Shown here in pieces: positions 1 to 8,900 of a stretch of DNA of 64,000 bases; position 1 is the first letter of the stretch; every line of letters begins with the position of its first letter. The position numbers and the translations under genes are program-made. This stretch comes from Spiribacter curvatus (lineage in GTDB: Bacteria > Pseudomonadota > Gammaproteobacteria > Nitrococcales > Nitrococcaceae), in the NCBI RefSeq assembly GCF_000485905.1, contig NC_022664.1, positions 1,302,001-1,366,000 of the forward strand, read 5' to 3'. The notes beneath the pieces were generated by a model. The model was given only the letters and a program-made list of their open reading frames with translations, had not been told where the DNA came from and ran no database searches.

Positions 1-2559
1 CGCATCAAGGCAGCGCACCCCGATATCCTGCTGTTCTATCGCATGGGCGACTTCTACGAGCTCTTCTATGAGGATGCGCGCCGGGCGTCGGCACTGCTCG
101 ATATCACCCTGACACAGCGCGGCGAATCAGCGGGTGCGCCGATCCCCATGGCCGGCGTGCCGATCCATAGCTATGAGGGCTACCTGGCTCGGCTTCTGGC
201 ACGGGGCGAGTCGGTCGCGATCTGCGAGCAGGTCGGTGACCCAGCCACCGCCAAGGGCCCCGTGGAACGCCAGGTGGTCCGGGTGGTGACGCCCGGCACG
301 GTCACCGACGAGGCCTTGCTGGAGGATCGGCGCAGCAATCTACTCACCGCCCTGACCCGTGACGGCGATGACTGGGGACTCGCCAGCCTGGAGCTTGCGG
401 CTGGCCGGTATACGGTCTGCGAGGGACGGGGAGAGGCCGAGCTGAGCGCCGAACTCGAACGCCTCTCGCCGACTGAGCTGTTGATCGCTGAATCGGCCCC
501 ACCACCGGCCAGCTGGCGGGACGCTGCGGGCCTGACCCGCCGGCCGCCCTGGCATTTCGAGCATGAGGCCAGCGAGCGGGCACTCATCCGCCACTTCGGC
601 ACCCGCGATCTGAGTGGTTTCGGTGTGACCGCAATGCCCCGGGCAATCGCGGCTGCCGGGGCTATCCTGCAGTATGTCGCCGATACACAGCGCTCGGCAC
701 TGCCGCATATCCGCGAACTGCGCATCGAACAGACCGATGCCGCGATCACGATCGACGCCGCCAGCCGGCGTAATCTCGAGCTCGAAACCAACCTCGCCGG
801 TGGGAGTGATCACACCCTTGCCGCAGTGCTCGACACGACCGTTACCGCCATGGGCAGCCGTACGCTGCGGCGCTGGATCAACCGCCCGCTGCGTGACCAG
901 GCGGTGCTTCGCGATCGTCAGTCGGCGATCGCTGCGCTGATCGAGCGCGACCCGACCCCATTGCGCGAACAGTTGCGGCGCTGTGCCGATGTTGAGCGGA
1001 TCAGCGCCCGCGTCGGGATGGGATCGGCGCGACCGCGCGATTTGACCGGGCTACGCGACACACTCGGCGTGCTGCCGGATCTCGCCGCCGATCTCCACGG
1101 ATTCGAGGAACCACGACTGCAGACGCTCGCCCGTGACGCCGCACCGCTACCAGTGCCGGCCGATGCGCTGCAGCGAGCGCTGGTCGCCCAGCCACCGGTG
1201 GTGATCCGCGACGGCGGCGTCATTGCCGATGGATACGACGCCACCCTCGATGAGCTGCGCGATCTCTCGCGTCATGCCGATGACTATCTCGCCGATCTCG
1301 AGGTCCGTGAACGCGAGGCCACCGGACTCAACTCGCTCAAGGTGAGTTTCAACCGCGTCCATGGCTACTACATCGAAATCAGTCGCAGCCAGAGCGGACA
1401 GGCACCCACCCGCTACACCCGGCGACAGACGCTCAAGGGAACCGAGCGCTATATCACCCCTGAGCTCAAGGCATTCGAGGACAAGGTATTGTCCGCCCGC
1501 GAGCGGGCACTGGCCCGGGAGAAAACCCTCTACGAGGAACTGGTCGACTGGCTTGGCGAGCACCTCGCCGGGCTGCTCGATCTTGCCGCCGCGCTTGACG
1601 AACTGGATACTCTTGCCACCCTGGCGGAACGGGCCGATCGCCTCGGCTACAGCCGGCCAGTCCTGCAACCAACGCCGGGGATTACGATCAGCGAGGGCCG
1701 GCACCCGGTCGTCGAGCACAGCACCGAGGATCCGTTCATCGCCAATGACATCGGACTCGATGATCGGCAACGGATGCTCATGATCACGGGCCCTAATATG
1801 GGCGGCAAGTCGACCTATATGCGCCAGATCGCCCTGATCACGCTGATGGCCCACATTGGCAGCTTCGTCCCGGCAACGGCGGCGACATTCGGACCCATCG
1901 ATCGTATTTTCACCCGCATCGGCGCGTCCGACGATCTCGCCGGCGGGCGATCGACGTTCATGGTGGAGATGACCGAGACGGCGAACATCCTCCGCAATGC
2001 CACCCGCGAGAGCCTGGTCCTGCTCGACGAAATCGGTCGGGGCACGAGCACGTTCGACGGTCTGGCGCTCGCGTGGGCAACCGCGGAGGCCCTCTGCGAG
2101 CGCATCCGTGCTTTCACGCTGTTCGCGACACACTATTTCGAGATGACGGCACTGCCCGAGCAATACCCAAGTGCCGCGAATGTCCATCTGGAGGCCGTCG
2201 AGCATGCCGAGCGGATCGTCTTCCTGCACAGCGTCCGCGACGGCCCCGCCAGCCAGAGCTATGGGCTCCAGGTGGCTGCCCTCGCCGGCGTTCCCGAGAC
2301 CGTCATCCGTGCTGCCCGTGACAAACTCGCGCGGCTCGAGGCGAGTGAGCCGGCCGCACCGCAGCTTTCGTTGTTTGCCGAGCCGGCGGCGGCACCAGCG
2401 CCTGCACCGGCGGATCCGAGGGCCACTGCGCTTCGGGAGCGGCTGGAGGCGATTGACGCCGATGAGCTGACGCCGCGCCAGGCGCACGAACTTCTGTATA
2501 ACCTCCAGGAGCAGATCAGCGACGGCGCCGACCCGACGGGCAAACCCCAACGCACGTAG
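1..2559 (+). CDS. mutS: DNA mismatch repair protein MutS (5' end outside window)
   Basis: MutS is the mismatch-recognition ATPase of methyl-directed repair. The reading frame is open from base 1 ([22 protein letters not shown]), so the start lies upstream and roughly 20 N-terminal residues are missing. The Phe-X-Glu mismatch-wedge motif is seen in GDFYELF at about bases 46-66. Connector, lever and clamp regions follow. The ATPase has the Walker A motif GPNMGGKST near 1790-1815, and Walker [17 protein letters not shown] near 2015-2060. The C-terminal tail has a QLSLF segment, which resembles a beta-clamp-binding pentapeptide, and ends with the helical [14 protein letters not shown] dimer/tetramer element. 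Length fits the MutS family of about 850 residues. No terminator is visible before the ferredoxin gene on the same strand. Confidence 0.97.
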   Translation, partial: RIKAAHPDILLFYRMGDFYELFYEDARRASALLDITLTQRGESAGAPIPMAGVPIHSYEGYLARLLARGESVAICEQVGDPATAKGPVERQVVRVVTPGTVTDEALLEDRRSNLLTALTRDGDDWGLASLELAAGRYTVCEGRGEAELSAELERLSPTELLIAESAPPPASWRDAAGLTRRPPWHFEHEASERALIRHFGTRDLSGFGVTAMPRAIAAAGAILQYVADTQRSALPHIRELRIEQTDAAITIDAASRRNLELETNLAGGSDHTLAAVLDTTVTAMGSRTLRRWINRPLRDQAVLRDRQSAIAALIERDPTPLREQLRRCADVERISARVGMGSARPRDLTGLRDTLGVLPDLAADLHGFEEPRLQTLARDAAPLPVPADALQRALVAQPPVVIRDGGVIADGYDATLDELRDLSRHADDYLADLEVREREATGLNSLKVSFNRVHGYYIEISRSQSGQAPTRYTRRQTLKGTERYITPELKAFEDKVLSARERALAREKTLYEELVDWLGEHLAGLLDLAAALDELDTLATLAERADRLGYSRPVLQPTPGITISEGRHPVVEHSTEDPFIANDIGLDDRQRMLMITGPNMGGKSTYMRQIALITLMAHIGSFVPATAATFGPIDRIFTRIGASDDLAGGRSTFMVEMTETANILRNATRESLVLLDEIGRGTSTFDGLALAWATAEALCERIRAFTLFATHYFEMTALPEQYPSAANVHLEAVEHAERIVFLHSVRDGPASQSYGLQVAALAGVPETVIRAARDKLARLEASEPAAPQLSLFAEPAAAPAPAPADPRATALRERLEAIDADELTPRQAHELLYNLQEQISDGADPTGKPQRT

Positions 2560-2624
2560 GTTGATGCCATCACACCACCCGCCTACGCTCTTTCGTATTC
2601 AATGCACCTACGCCGGAGAGAACC

Positions 2625-2948
2625 ATGACGTACGTCGTCACCGATAATTGCATCAAGTGCAAATACACTGATTGCGTTGAGGTCTGCCCCGTGGACTGCT
2701 TCCACGAAGGACCCAACTTTCTCGCGATCGACCCGGATGAGTGTATCGACTGCACACTCTGCGAGCCCGAGTGCCCCGCCGAGGCGATCTACTCGGAGGA
2801 CGACCTGCCCAGCGAAATGGCGCATTTCCTTGATCTCAACGCCGAGCTGGCGCAGAAGTGGCCGGTCATCACCGAGATGAAGGAGTCACCGGCGGATGCC
2901 GAACAGTGGGATGGGGTACCCAACAAACTCGAGCACCTCGAGCGCTAA
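2625..2948 (+). CDS. fdxA: 7Fe-type ferredoxin, FdxA family
   Basis: Small soluble electron carrier of 107 residues. The N-terminal half carries the cysteines for a 3Fe-4S plus a 4Fe-4S cluster. The first group is [17 protein letters not shown], in which the spacing lacks the standard CxxCxxCxxxCP of a pure 4Fe cluster. The second group is [12 protein letters not shown]. The C-terminal extension of about 45 residues, ending in a helical WPVITEMK segment, is typical of Azotobacter FdI-like ferredoxins. A GGAGAG ribosome-binding site lies 5 bases before the ATG. The gene follows mutS by 65 bases, as in many gammaproteobacteria. Its TAA stop overlaps the stop of the convergent xerD. Confidence 0.93.
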   Translation: MTYVVTDNCIKCKYTDCVEVCPVDCFHEGPNFLAIDPDECIDCTLCEPECPAEAIYSEDDLPSEMAHFLDLNAELAQKWPVITEMKESPADAEQWDGVPNKLEHLER

Positions 2949-3859
2949 CCACGGGGATGGTGCTCGGCATGCAGCGCCTGCAGCCTGGCCCGGGCGACAT
3001 GGGTGTAGACCTGCGTGGTCGAGAGATCACTGTGGCCCAGCAGCAGTTGGACAACGCGCAGATCGGCGCCGTGATTGAGCAGGTGTGTGGCGAACGAGTG
3101 ACGCAGCGTATGCGGTGAGAGTGGCTGATGGATGCCGGCATTGCGGGCATGATCGCGAATGCGATACCAGAACGCCTGGCGCGTCATGCCCCGTCCACGA
3201 TTCGTGATGAACACCGCTGGCGTCGATGCGGCCCCCTCGATCAACGCCCTCGCTGCGTCAAGATAGCGGTCAAGCGCCTCCAGCGCCGCATCGCCGAGCG
3301 GTACCAGTCGCTCCTTGCCACCCTTGCCAGTCACCCGTACCACACCCTGCCGGCGGTTGACCTGGTCCATACGCAGTGAGACCAGTTCTGAGACCCGCAG
3401 GCCGGTCGCGTAAAGCACCTCTAGCATCGCCCGGTCACGCAGGCCCAGCGTTGTGCCGGCATCGGGCGTATCCAGCAATCGCTCCACCTCGTCCTCGCTG
3501 AGCGATGCGGGGAGGGGGCGACCGGGCTTGGGCGCATCCACTCGGGCGGTGGGATCACGCTCCAGCGCTCCCTGGCGCACCTGAAACCGATAGAAACGTC
3601 GCAGCGTTGATAGCAGCCGCGCACTACTCCGCCGACTCGACCCGGCGGCGACGCGGGCCGACAGATACCCCATCACATCGGCTCGCCCGACCTGCCTCAG
3701 CGATGGCTTCCCGCCCTGGCTCAACCAGCGCGCGAACGCCTGTAGATCGCTTCGGTAGGCAGCGAGAGTGTTATCCGCCAGCCCGCGCTCCATCCACAGA
3801 CCGTCCAGAAAGGCCTCGATCGTTGCCGGGTCTTCCCCGCCCGGACCGCGTTCAGCCAT
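2945..3859 (-). CDS. xerD: tyrosine recombinase XerD
   Basis: Site-specific recombinase that acts with XerC at dif to resolve chromosome dimers, normally activated by FtsK (also present here). The N-terminal SAM-like core-binding domain (about residues 10-95) is followed by the catalytic domain. The catalytic residues are visible: Arg in ATGLRVSEL, Lys in [12 protein letters not shown], His-x-x-Arg in [12 protein letters not shown], His in [11 protein letters not shown], and the nucleophile Tyr in VYTHV. I place the start at the ATG at 3859 (MAERGPGG), giving 304 residues, the usual XerD size. Upstream in-frame starts lie inside the slipin gene. The ATG overlaps the slipin stop by 8 bases, which predicts translational coupling. 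XerD is preferred over XerC from overall similarity, but the two are close. Confidence 0.9.
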   Translation of the reverse strand: MAERGPGGEDPATIEAFLDGLWMERGLADNTLAAYRSDLQAFARWLSQGGKPSLRQVGRADVMGYLSARVAAGSSRRSSARLLSTLRRFYRFQVRQGALERDPTARVDAPKPGRPLPASLSEDEVERLLDTPDAGTTLGLRDRAMLEVLYATGLRVSELVSLRMDQVNRRQGVVRVTGKGGKERLVPLGDAALEALDRYLDAARALIEGAASTPAVFITNRGRGMTRQAFWYRIRDHARNAGIHQPLSPHTLRHSFATHLLNHGADLRVVQLLLGHSDLSTTQVYTHVARARLQALHAEHHPRG

Positions 3860-4664
3860 CCGCGCCGGCAGGGTTGGCAGCAGCGCCCGGCGCCACATTG
3901 AATGGCGCACCCCCGGTCTGCAGTCCGCCCGGTCCCAACGACTTCATCATCTCCATCGGCACCGGGAAGACGATCGTCGAGGCATTATCCACCGAGATGT
4001 CGCTCAGCGTCTGGAGGTAGCGCAGCTGGATCGCCTGGGGGTTTTCAGCCAGCACATTCGCGGCACTGAGCAGCTGCTGCGAAGCCTGGTATTCGCCCTC
4101 GGCGTGGATCACCTTGGCCCGGCGATTGCGCTCCGCCTCGGCCTGTCGGGCGATGGCCCGAATCATCGACTCATCGAGGTCAACGTGCTTGATCTCGACG
4201 TTGGCCACCTTGATCCCCCAGGCATTGGTCTGGTCATCAAGGATCTCCTGGATGTCGGCGTTGAGCTTGTCGCGCTCCGAGAGCATCTGATCGAGGTCGT
4301 GCTTACCCAGGACCGAGCGCAGCGTGGTCTGCGCGAGCTGGCTGGTGGCGGCGTTGAAATCCTCAACGTGAATCACAGCCCGTTCAGGATCCATGACGCG
4401 GTAGTACAGAACCGCGTTCACCTTGACTGTGACGTTGTCCTTGGAGATGACGTCCTGAGACGGTACGTCCAGTGTGATCACGCGCAGATCGATCTTCACC
4501 GCCTGCTGGATGAACGGAATGATGAGCCGCAACCCGGGGCCCTTGACCCGCCAGAAACGACCCAGGAGAAACACCACGCCACGCTCGTACTCGCGGAATA
4601 CCCGGAACGAGGCGAAAAGAATAATGGCGACCGCGGCGGCAACGATCAGACTCGGAATCAACAT
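3852..4664 (-). CDS. slipin (stomatin-like SPFH membrane protein)
   Basis: SPFH-domain protein of 270 residues that should sit on the inner membrane and form large oligomeric rings. It has one N-terminal hydrophobic segment (about residues 3-20), then the SPFH core beginning [14 protein letters not shown] with [10 protein letters not shown]. An Ala/Glu-rich coiled-coil region follows ([24 protein letters not shown]), then a short C-terminal hydrophobic tail. A GGGGAAG ribosome-binding site precedes the ATG. Slipins are usually encoded beside an NfeD partner, but none is found on either side here. The downstream partner is xerD, whose start codon lies inside this gene. A terminator 40 bases upstream separates it from the iron-binding protein gene. 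Confidence 0.9.
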   Translation of the reverse strand: MLIPSLIVAAAVAIILFASFRVFREYERGVVFLLGRFWRVKGPGLRLIIPFIQQAVKIDLRVITLDVPSQDVISKDNVTVKVNAVLYYRVMDPERAVIHVEDFNAATSQLAQTTLRSVLGKHDLDQMLSERDKLNADIQEILDDQTNAWGIKVANVEIKHVDLDESMIRAIARQAEAERNRRAKVIHAEGEYQASQQLLSAANVLAENPQAIQLRYLQTLSDISVDNASTIVFPVPMEMMKSLGPGGLQTGGAPFNVAPGAAANPAGADG

Positions 4665-4701
4665 GGTGCTTCCCCCAATAGTGTGTCTCCATTCTAGACA
4701 T

Positions 4702-4736
4702 AAAAGGCCGCGACCGGGTTCGCCCCGATCGCGGCC
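4702..4736 (-). terminator. intrinsic terminator after iron-binding protein gene
   Basis: On the minus strand a GC-rich stem (GGCCGCGATCGGGG pairing with CCCGGTCGCGGCC, 4706-4736) is followed by TTTTA. It sits 28 bases after the stop of the fbpA-like gene and before the slipin, so it should end the fbpA transcript. Confidence 0.85.
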
Positions 4737-4763
4737 CTGAATGAAGCGGGGTCATGAGCCGGA

Positions 4764-5789
4764 TCAGCGCCAGCCCGCCCGATCCATGAGGCGAACCGCA
4801 TCGGCGTTATTCTCGCCGAGCACGCTCATGCGTACATCATCGAGCTTGTAATCGCTGAAGGGCTGCAACACCGCGACGGGCTCAACACCGTTCACTGCCG
4901 GGAACTCGTTGTTACCGGCGGAGAACAGTTTCTGCGCCTCATCCGAGGCGAGGAACTCGAGGAACTGACGGGCTGCGTCAGGGTTCGGTGCCCCTTCCAC
5001 CATGCCGGCGCCACCGATGTTGCGGTGCGTTCCACGATCCTCCTGATTGGGGAAGATCATTCCGACCTGATCGGCAACGGCCTGGTCGGCATCGCTATCC
5101 GACAGCGACAGACGGACCCAGTAATAATGGTTTCCGACCGCCAGGCTGCACTCGCCCGCGGCCACCCCGCGAATCTGGTCGGTGTCGCCACCCTGCGGAG
5201 TGCGGGCCATGTTGTCGACCAGCCCCTCGGCCCAGTCCTCGGTGGCCTCAGGTCCATTGGCGGCAATCAGCGATGCGACCAGTGACTGGTTGTAGTCGTT
5301 GCTCGACGAGCGGATGCAGACCTCACCCTCGAAACGGGGGTCGGCGAGCGCCTCATAACGAGCCAGCGGCGGTTCGTCATACGCCGACCTGTCGTAGAAC
5401 ACGATCCGGACGCGCTCGCTGAAGCCAAACCAGAGGTTATCCGGATCGCGCAATGCGTCTGGAATTCGATCCTCAAGGACCGAGGATTCGACTGGCGCGA
5501 ACAGCCCCGCATCCTCTGCACGCTGCAGGCGGGCGGCATCCACGGTCATGAACACATCCGCCGGACTTGCCGCGCCCTCACGACTGATCCGCTCGATGAG
5601 CTGATCGGAATCACCCTCCAGCACGTTCACCTCGACGCCCGTGCGGCGTTCGAAAGCATCATAGAGCGCCTCGTCGGAATCGTAGTGACGGGCCGTGTAG
5701 AGATTGAGTGTCTGCGCACCGGCGACACTGATGCCAGCGCTGAGGCCAACGCCAATCAGCAGGGCCGCGCTGCGGATCATCCTCGACAT
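4764..5789 (-). CDS. fbpA: iron(III) ABC transporter substrate-binding protein (FbpA/FutA type)
   Basis: Periplasmic ferric-iron-binding lipid-free protein of 341 residues. The Sec signal peptide is MSRMIRSAALLIGVGLSAG, cleaved near VAGAQ, and the mature start LNLYTARHYDSDEALY is typical of the FutA/IdiA/FbpA family. The adjacent tyrosines in GNHYYWVRL are the usual Fe(III) ligands of this family. The ribosome-binding site AGGAGA is 6 bases from the ATG. On the minus strand a promoter with TTGACG, a 17-base spacer and TTTAAT lies at 5846-5874, with a Fur-like palindrome just downstream. The cognate ATPase is divergent and the permease gene is convergent to that ATPase, so the importer is not one operon. 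Confidence 0.93.
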   Translation of the reverse strand: MSRMIRSAALLIGVGLSAGISVAGAQTLNLYTARHYDSDEALYDAFERRTGVEVNVLEGDSDQLIERISREGAASPADVFMTVDAARLQRAEDAGLFAPVESSVLEDRIPDALRDPDNLWFGFSERVRIVFYDRSAYDEPPLARYEALADPRFEGEVCIRSSSNDYNQSLVASLIAANGPEATEDWAEGLVDNMARTPQGGDTDQIRGVAAGECSLAVGNHYYWVRLSLSDSDADQAVADQVGMIFPNQEDRGTHRNIGGAGMVEGAPNPDAARQFLEFLASDEAQKLFSAGNNEFPAVNGVEPVAVLQPFSDYKLDDVRMSVLGENNADAVRLMDRAGWR

Positions 5790-5813
5790 GGTTATCTCCT
5801 AAGCTGTTTTAGA

Positions 5814-5834
5814 TGCGGATACGAATCATTCGCA
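5814..5834. promoter_or_regulatory. Fur-box-like palindrome in the fbpA leader
   Basis: The core CGAATCATTCG (5822-5832) is a perfect 5-1-5 palindrome. It matches the inner AATnATT of the Fur consensus and is flanked by TGCG/CGCA-type bases. It lies just downstream of the predicted fbpA transcription start, where bound Fur would block transcription. Family knowledge: Fur represses FbpA-type importers when iron is replete. Confidence 0.55.
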
Positions 5835-5845
5835 ATCCAAAGACG

Positions 5846-5874
5846 ATTAAATCGAAGACTTTTGCCTGCGTCAA
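5846..5874 (-). promoter_or_regulatory. sigma70-type promoter of fbpA
   Basis: Read on the minus strand: -35 TTGACG (5869-5874), a 17-base spacer, -10 TTTAAT (5846-5851). The predicted start of transcription is near 5839. The match to consensus is 5/6 in each box. Confidence 0.65.
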
Positions 5875-5881
5875 CTGGCAA

Positions 5882-5896
5882 TGAGAATCGCTTGCA
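5882..5896. promoter_or_regulatory. second Fur-box-like site, next to the ATPase gene
   Basis: TGAGAATCGCTTGCA matches about 9 of 14 informative positions of the TGATAATnATTATCA Fur consensus. It lies 34 bases before the ATPase start and upstream of the fbpA -35 box, so it could serve either divergent gene. A weaker match than the site at 5814-5834. Confidence 0.4.
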
Positions 5897-5929
5897 AAAA
5901 CGCCGGGCAATGGCGGACACTCATGCCCT

Positions 5930-7069
5930 ATGAGCGCAGAGCAGCACGATCTTGTATCCCGGTTTCCGGCGGGTGGCGTAGCAGCCGTTCAGGCGCCCTG
6001 TCCGACCCCCTCGGGCGAGGCCCTGCAACTGGAGTCGATCAGCCATCGGTTCGACACCGTCACTGCCGCCGAGGACATCAACCTCAGCGTCGAGCCGGAA
6101 GAGCTCCTCTGTCTGCTTGGTCCCTCCGGCTGCGGCAAGACGACCCTTCTACGGTTTGCCGCAGGGCTCGAGCGGCCGCAGCAGGGGCGGGTACGCATTG
6201 GCAGTAACCTGATGTCCGATGCGGCTGGCAGCACATGGACACCGCCGGAGCAACGTCAGGTTGGGTTGGTGTTCCAGGATGCCGTGCTGTTCCCGCACCT
6301 GAGCGTGCTCGATAACGTCGGTTTCGGACTGCCGAAAATGTCGGCCCGCGAGCGCGAGCAGCGCTCCCGGGCACTGCTCGCGCAACTGGGTCTGGCGCCG
6401 TTCGCGGAGAGCTTCCCGCATGTCCTGTCGGGCGGACAGCAGCAACGCGTGGCGCTGGCCCGGGCGCTGGCACCGTCGCCGCGGATCATGCTGCTGGACG
6501 AGCCGTTTTCAGGGCTTGATGCCCGCCTTCGCGATCGCATCCGCGATGACACGCTGCATCTGCTCAAGCGCAACGGTACGGCGACGCTACTGGTGACGCA
6601 TGATCCGGAAGAGGCGCTTTTCATGGCCGACCGGATCGCCGTGATGCGCGATGGCCGGATCGTCCAGCAGGGCACGCCCACGGATATCTACTGCAATCCG
6701 CAGGATCCATTCGTCGTGCGCTTTTTCGGCGACGTGAATGAGGTGCGCGGCGTCGTCGGCGACGGCCGCGTGGAGACGCCACTGGGCCCCGTGGATGCCG
6801 GCCACCTCACCGATGGGACCAATGCGCAGGTACTCATCCGCCCCGAGGCGCTGAGTGTCGAGAAACGCTCGGGGCCGATCGATCACAGCCACAGCCATGT
6901 CTTGATGTCACGGCTGCTTGGCGGCGCCAGCTTCATTCATCTGTGTGTCCATCAGGGCAACGATGAATTCCACATGCATGCCCACATGCCGGGGGTGTTT
7001 CTGCCGCAGCGCGACGACCCCATCGACATCCATCTGGATCAGAGCCAGGCCTTCGTTTTCCCGGCCTGA
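5930..7069 (+). CDS. fbpC: iron(III) ABC transporter ATP-binding protein (FbpC type)
   Basis: Cytoplasmic ATPase of 379 residues powering ferric-iron import. It has Walker A GPSGCGKTT (about residues 64-72), a Q-loop in FQDAVLFPHLS, signature LSGGQQQR, Walker B IMLLDEPFSGLD, and the switch His in VTHDPEEA. A C-terminal TOBE/regulatory domain of about 130 residues is present. The family normally starts close to LESISHRF; here about 30 extra residues precede it, and no good ribosome-binding site is visible. A His-rich DHSHSH patch occurs in the regulatory domain. The gene is divergent from fbpA and convergent with the permease. Its TGA at 7067-7069 directly abuts the permease stop, with no intergenic base. 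Confidence 0.92.
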   Translation: MSAEQHDLVSRFPAGGVAAVQAPCPTPSGEALQLESISHRFDTVTAAEDINLSVEPEELLCLLGPSGCGKTTLLRFAAGLERPQQGRVRIGSNLMSDAAGSTWTPPEQRQVGLVFQDAVLFPHLSVLDNVGFGLPKMSAREREQRSRALLAQLGLAPFAESFPHVLSGGQQQRVALARALAPSPRIMLLDEPFSGLDARLRDRIRDDTLHLLKRNGTATLLVTHDPEEALFMADRIAVMRDGRIVQQGTPTDIYCNPQDPFVVRFFGDVNEVRGVVGDGRVETPLGPVDAGHLTDGTNAQVLIRPEALSVEKRSGPIDHSHSHVLMSRLLGGASFIHLCVHQGNDEFHMHAHMPGVFLPQRDDPIDIHLDQSQAFVFPA

Positions 7070-8788
7070 TCAATCCTCGTCGTCGGCCGATCCGGGCCGG
7101 GAACGACGCATCGCACGACTGAGCAGGATCACCGGGATGATACCTACCAGCACGATGGCGAGCGACGCCGTCGAGGACTGACTCAGCCGTTCGTCAGAGG
7201 CGAGTTCATAGGAGCGCACCGCCAGCGTCGTGAAATCGAACGGCCGCAGGATGATCGTGGCCGGCAGCTCCTTCATGACATCGACGAACACCAGGATCCC
7301 CGCGCCCAGCAGACTGCCGCGCATGATTGGCGCATGGACCCGACGCAGCGTCCCACCGGCGGTCTTGCCGAGCGTGCGCGATGCGGCATCCATTGTCGGC
7401 GTCACCTTGGTCAGGCTCGCCTGAACCGCGTTGTAGGAGACCGCCAGAAAACGCACAAGATAGGCATACACCAGCGCCAGGCCGCTGCCGGTCAGCACCA
7501 GCCCGACGTCCCAGCCAAACTCACCCTTCAGCACGCCATAGATCTGCTGATCCATCCAGCCCAGTGGGATCAGTATCCCCACCGCGATCACCGCACCCGG
7601 AACCGCGTAACCCATCGCAGACACCCGCACCGCCGCCTCGGTGAGCGGTGACGGCGCCAGACGGACGCCATACGAGAGCAGCACAGCCAGTCCCACAGCG
7701 CCCAGCGCCGCGGCCGTCGACAGACTCACGCTATTGATGATGTACGGCAGAAACGACCAGCCCAGACGCCCGTCGCCATTGGTGATACTCATTTCCAGCA
7801 GCAGCAGCGCAGGCACCAGAAAACCGAGCAGCACCGGCAGACTGCAGCCGATCACTGCCAGCCAGCGACGGGCCCCGGTAAGCTCGTACTGCGGGAGCGC
7901 CCGATAACGGCTGGAGGTATGAAAGTACTGCGCCTTGCCACGCGAGACCCGCTCGATGAGTAGCAAAGCCAGCACAAACAGCAGTAGCACACCGGCAAGC
8001 TGGGCAGCCGCGGTCCGCTCACCCAACCCGAACCAGGTTCGATAGATACCGGTGGTGAAGGTATCCAGCGCGAAGAACTGCACCGCGCCGAATTCGTTGA
8101 GTGTCTCCATCAGCGCCAGCGCCGCACCGCCAGCGATCGCCGGCCGGGCGAGCGGGATCGCGATGGTGCTGAACAAGCGCCAGGGGCCGCGCCCCAGTGT
8201 CCGCCCGACCTCCAGTACGCACACCGACTGCTCCAGAAAGGCCGCACGCGTCAGCAGATAGACATACGGGTAGAGCACCAGTGACAGCAATGCGATCGCA
8301 CCGCCCAGCGAGCGCACCGGCGGGAACCAGTAATCCCCCGCGCCCCAGCCAAAGGTGTCACGGAGCAGGCTCTGCAGCGGTCCTGCGAACTGCAGGAAGT
8401 CGGTGTAGGCATAGGCGATCACATAGGTCGGCACGGCCAGGGGCAGCAGCAGCGCCCATTCGAACACCCGCTGGCCGGGGAACCGGCACATGACCACCAG
8501 CCAGGCCGTCCCCACCCCAAGGACCAGGACCCCCACGCCTACGCCAACCGCCAGTCCGGCAGTGTTGAGGAGATAGCGGGGCAGCACGGTGGTCGCGAGA
8601 TGCGCCCAGATATCCGGCGCCGGTACGAACACATGGCCAAGCACCGTGAGCACGGGAAGCGCGACCAGCAGCGCGATCGTCAGCATCATGACCGTCCAGA
8701 TGCTCATGCGCCGGGAGGCGAGGAGCAGCCTGGGGAAGAAGGAAAGCGAACGCGCAGAGACCGCCAAGGTTGAATACTCCAGACGCAA
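7070..8788 (-). CDS. fbpB: iron(III) ABC transporter permease, two fused permease domains (FbpB type)
   Basis: Inner-membrane permease of up to 572 residues with about 12 membrane spans in two homologous halves. Each half has an ATPase-docking EAA loop: EVGRTLGRGPWRLFSTIAIP in the first and ASRTLGKTAGGTLRRV in the second. Fused permeases of this form serve FbpABC-type ferric importers (ThiP of the thiamine system is a relative). The start at 8788 would be TTG with no clear ribosome-binding site. The first in-frame ATG is at 8707 (MSIWTVMML) and would give a shorter cytoplasmic tail, so the start is uncertain. It is the only permease near fbpA and fbpC and is inferred to complete that importer although it lies on the opposite strand from the ATPase. 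Confidence 0.88.
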   Translation of the reverse strand: MRLEYSTLAVSARSLSFFPRLLLASRRMSIWTVMMLTIALLVALPVLTVLGHVFVPAPDIWAHLATTVLPRYLLNTAGLAVGVGVGVLVLGVGTAWLVVMCRFPGQRVFEWALLLPLAVPTYVIAYAYTDFLQFAGPLQSLLRDTFGWGAGDYWFPPVRSLGGAIALLSLVLYPYVYLLTRAAFLEQSVCVLEVGRTLGRGPWRLFSTIAIPLARPAIAGGAALALMETLNEFGAVQFFALDTFTTGIYRTWFGLGERTAAAQLAGVLLLFVLALLLIERVSRGKAQYFHTSSRYRALPQYELTGARRWLAVIGCSLPVLLGFLVPALLLLEMSITNGDGRLGWSFLPYIINSVSLSTAAALGAVGLAVLLSYGVRLAPSPLTEAAVRVSAMGYAVPGAVIAVGILIPLGWMDQQIYGVLKGEFGWDVGLVLTGSGLALVYAYLVRFLAVSYNAVQASLTKVTPTMDAASRTLGKTAGGTLRRVHAPIMRGSLLGAGILVFVDVMKELPATIILRPFDFTTLAVRSYELASDERLSQSSTASLAIVLVGIIPVILLSRAMRRSRPGSADDED

Positions 8789-8865
8789 CGGTGGAACAGG
8801 ACCTTATTGGTCCACAATCATACCCGCCTCAGCCCGCGTTTTCAGCCCATCAGCCCGGATCGGCG

Positions 8866-8894
8866 CTGACGCTCACGGGCGCTGGCGGTATACT
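8866..8894 (+). promoter_or_regulatory. hisC promoter, probably near-leaderless
   Basis: CTGACG (8866-8871), a 17-base spacer and TATACT (8889-8894). Only 6 bases separate the -10 from the hisC ATG at 8901, so the mRNA should start at or within a base or two of the ATG. A GGAG in that gap would then lie upstream of the transcript. Confidence 0.55.
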
Positions 8895-8900
8895 GGAGCC

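Noticed and set aside
1147-2550. 467-codon minus-strand open frame inside mutS
   Set aside because: It is the antisense shadow of the MutS coding frame, encodes no recognisable domain, and the high GC content keeps such frames open.
8589-8900. Upstream extension of hisC
   Set aside because: It overlaps the permease gene on the other strand, has no aminotransferase sequence and lies upstream of the promoter.
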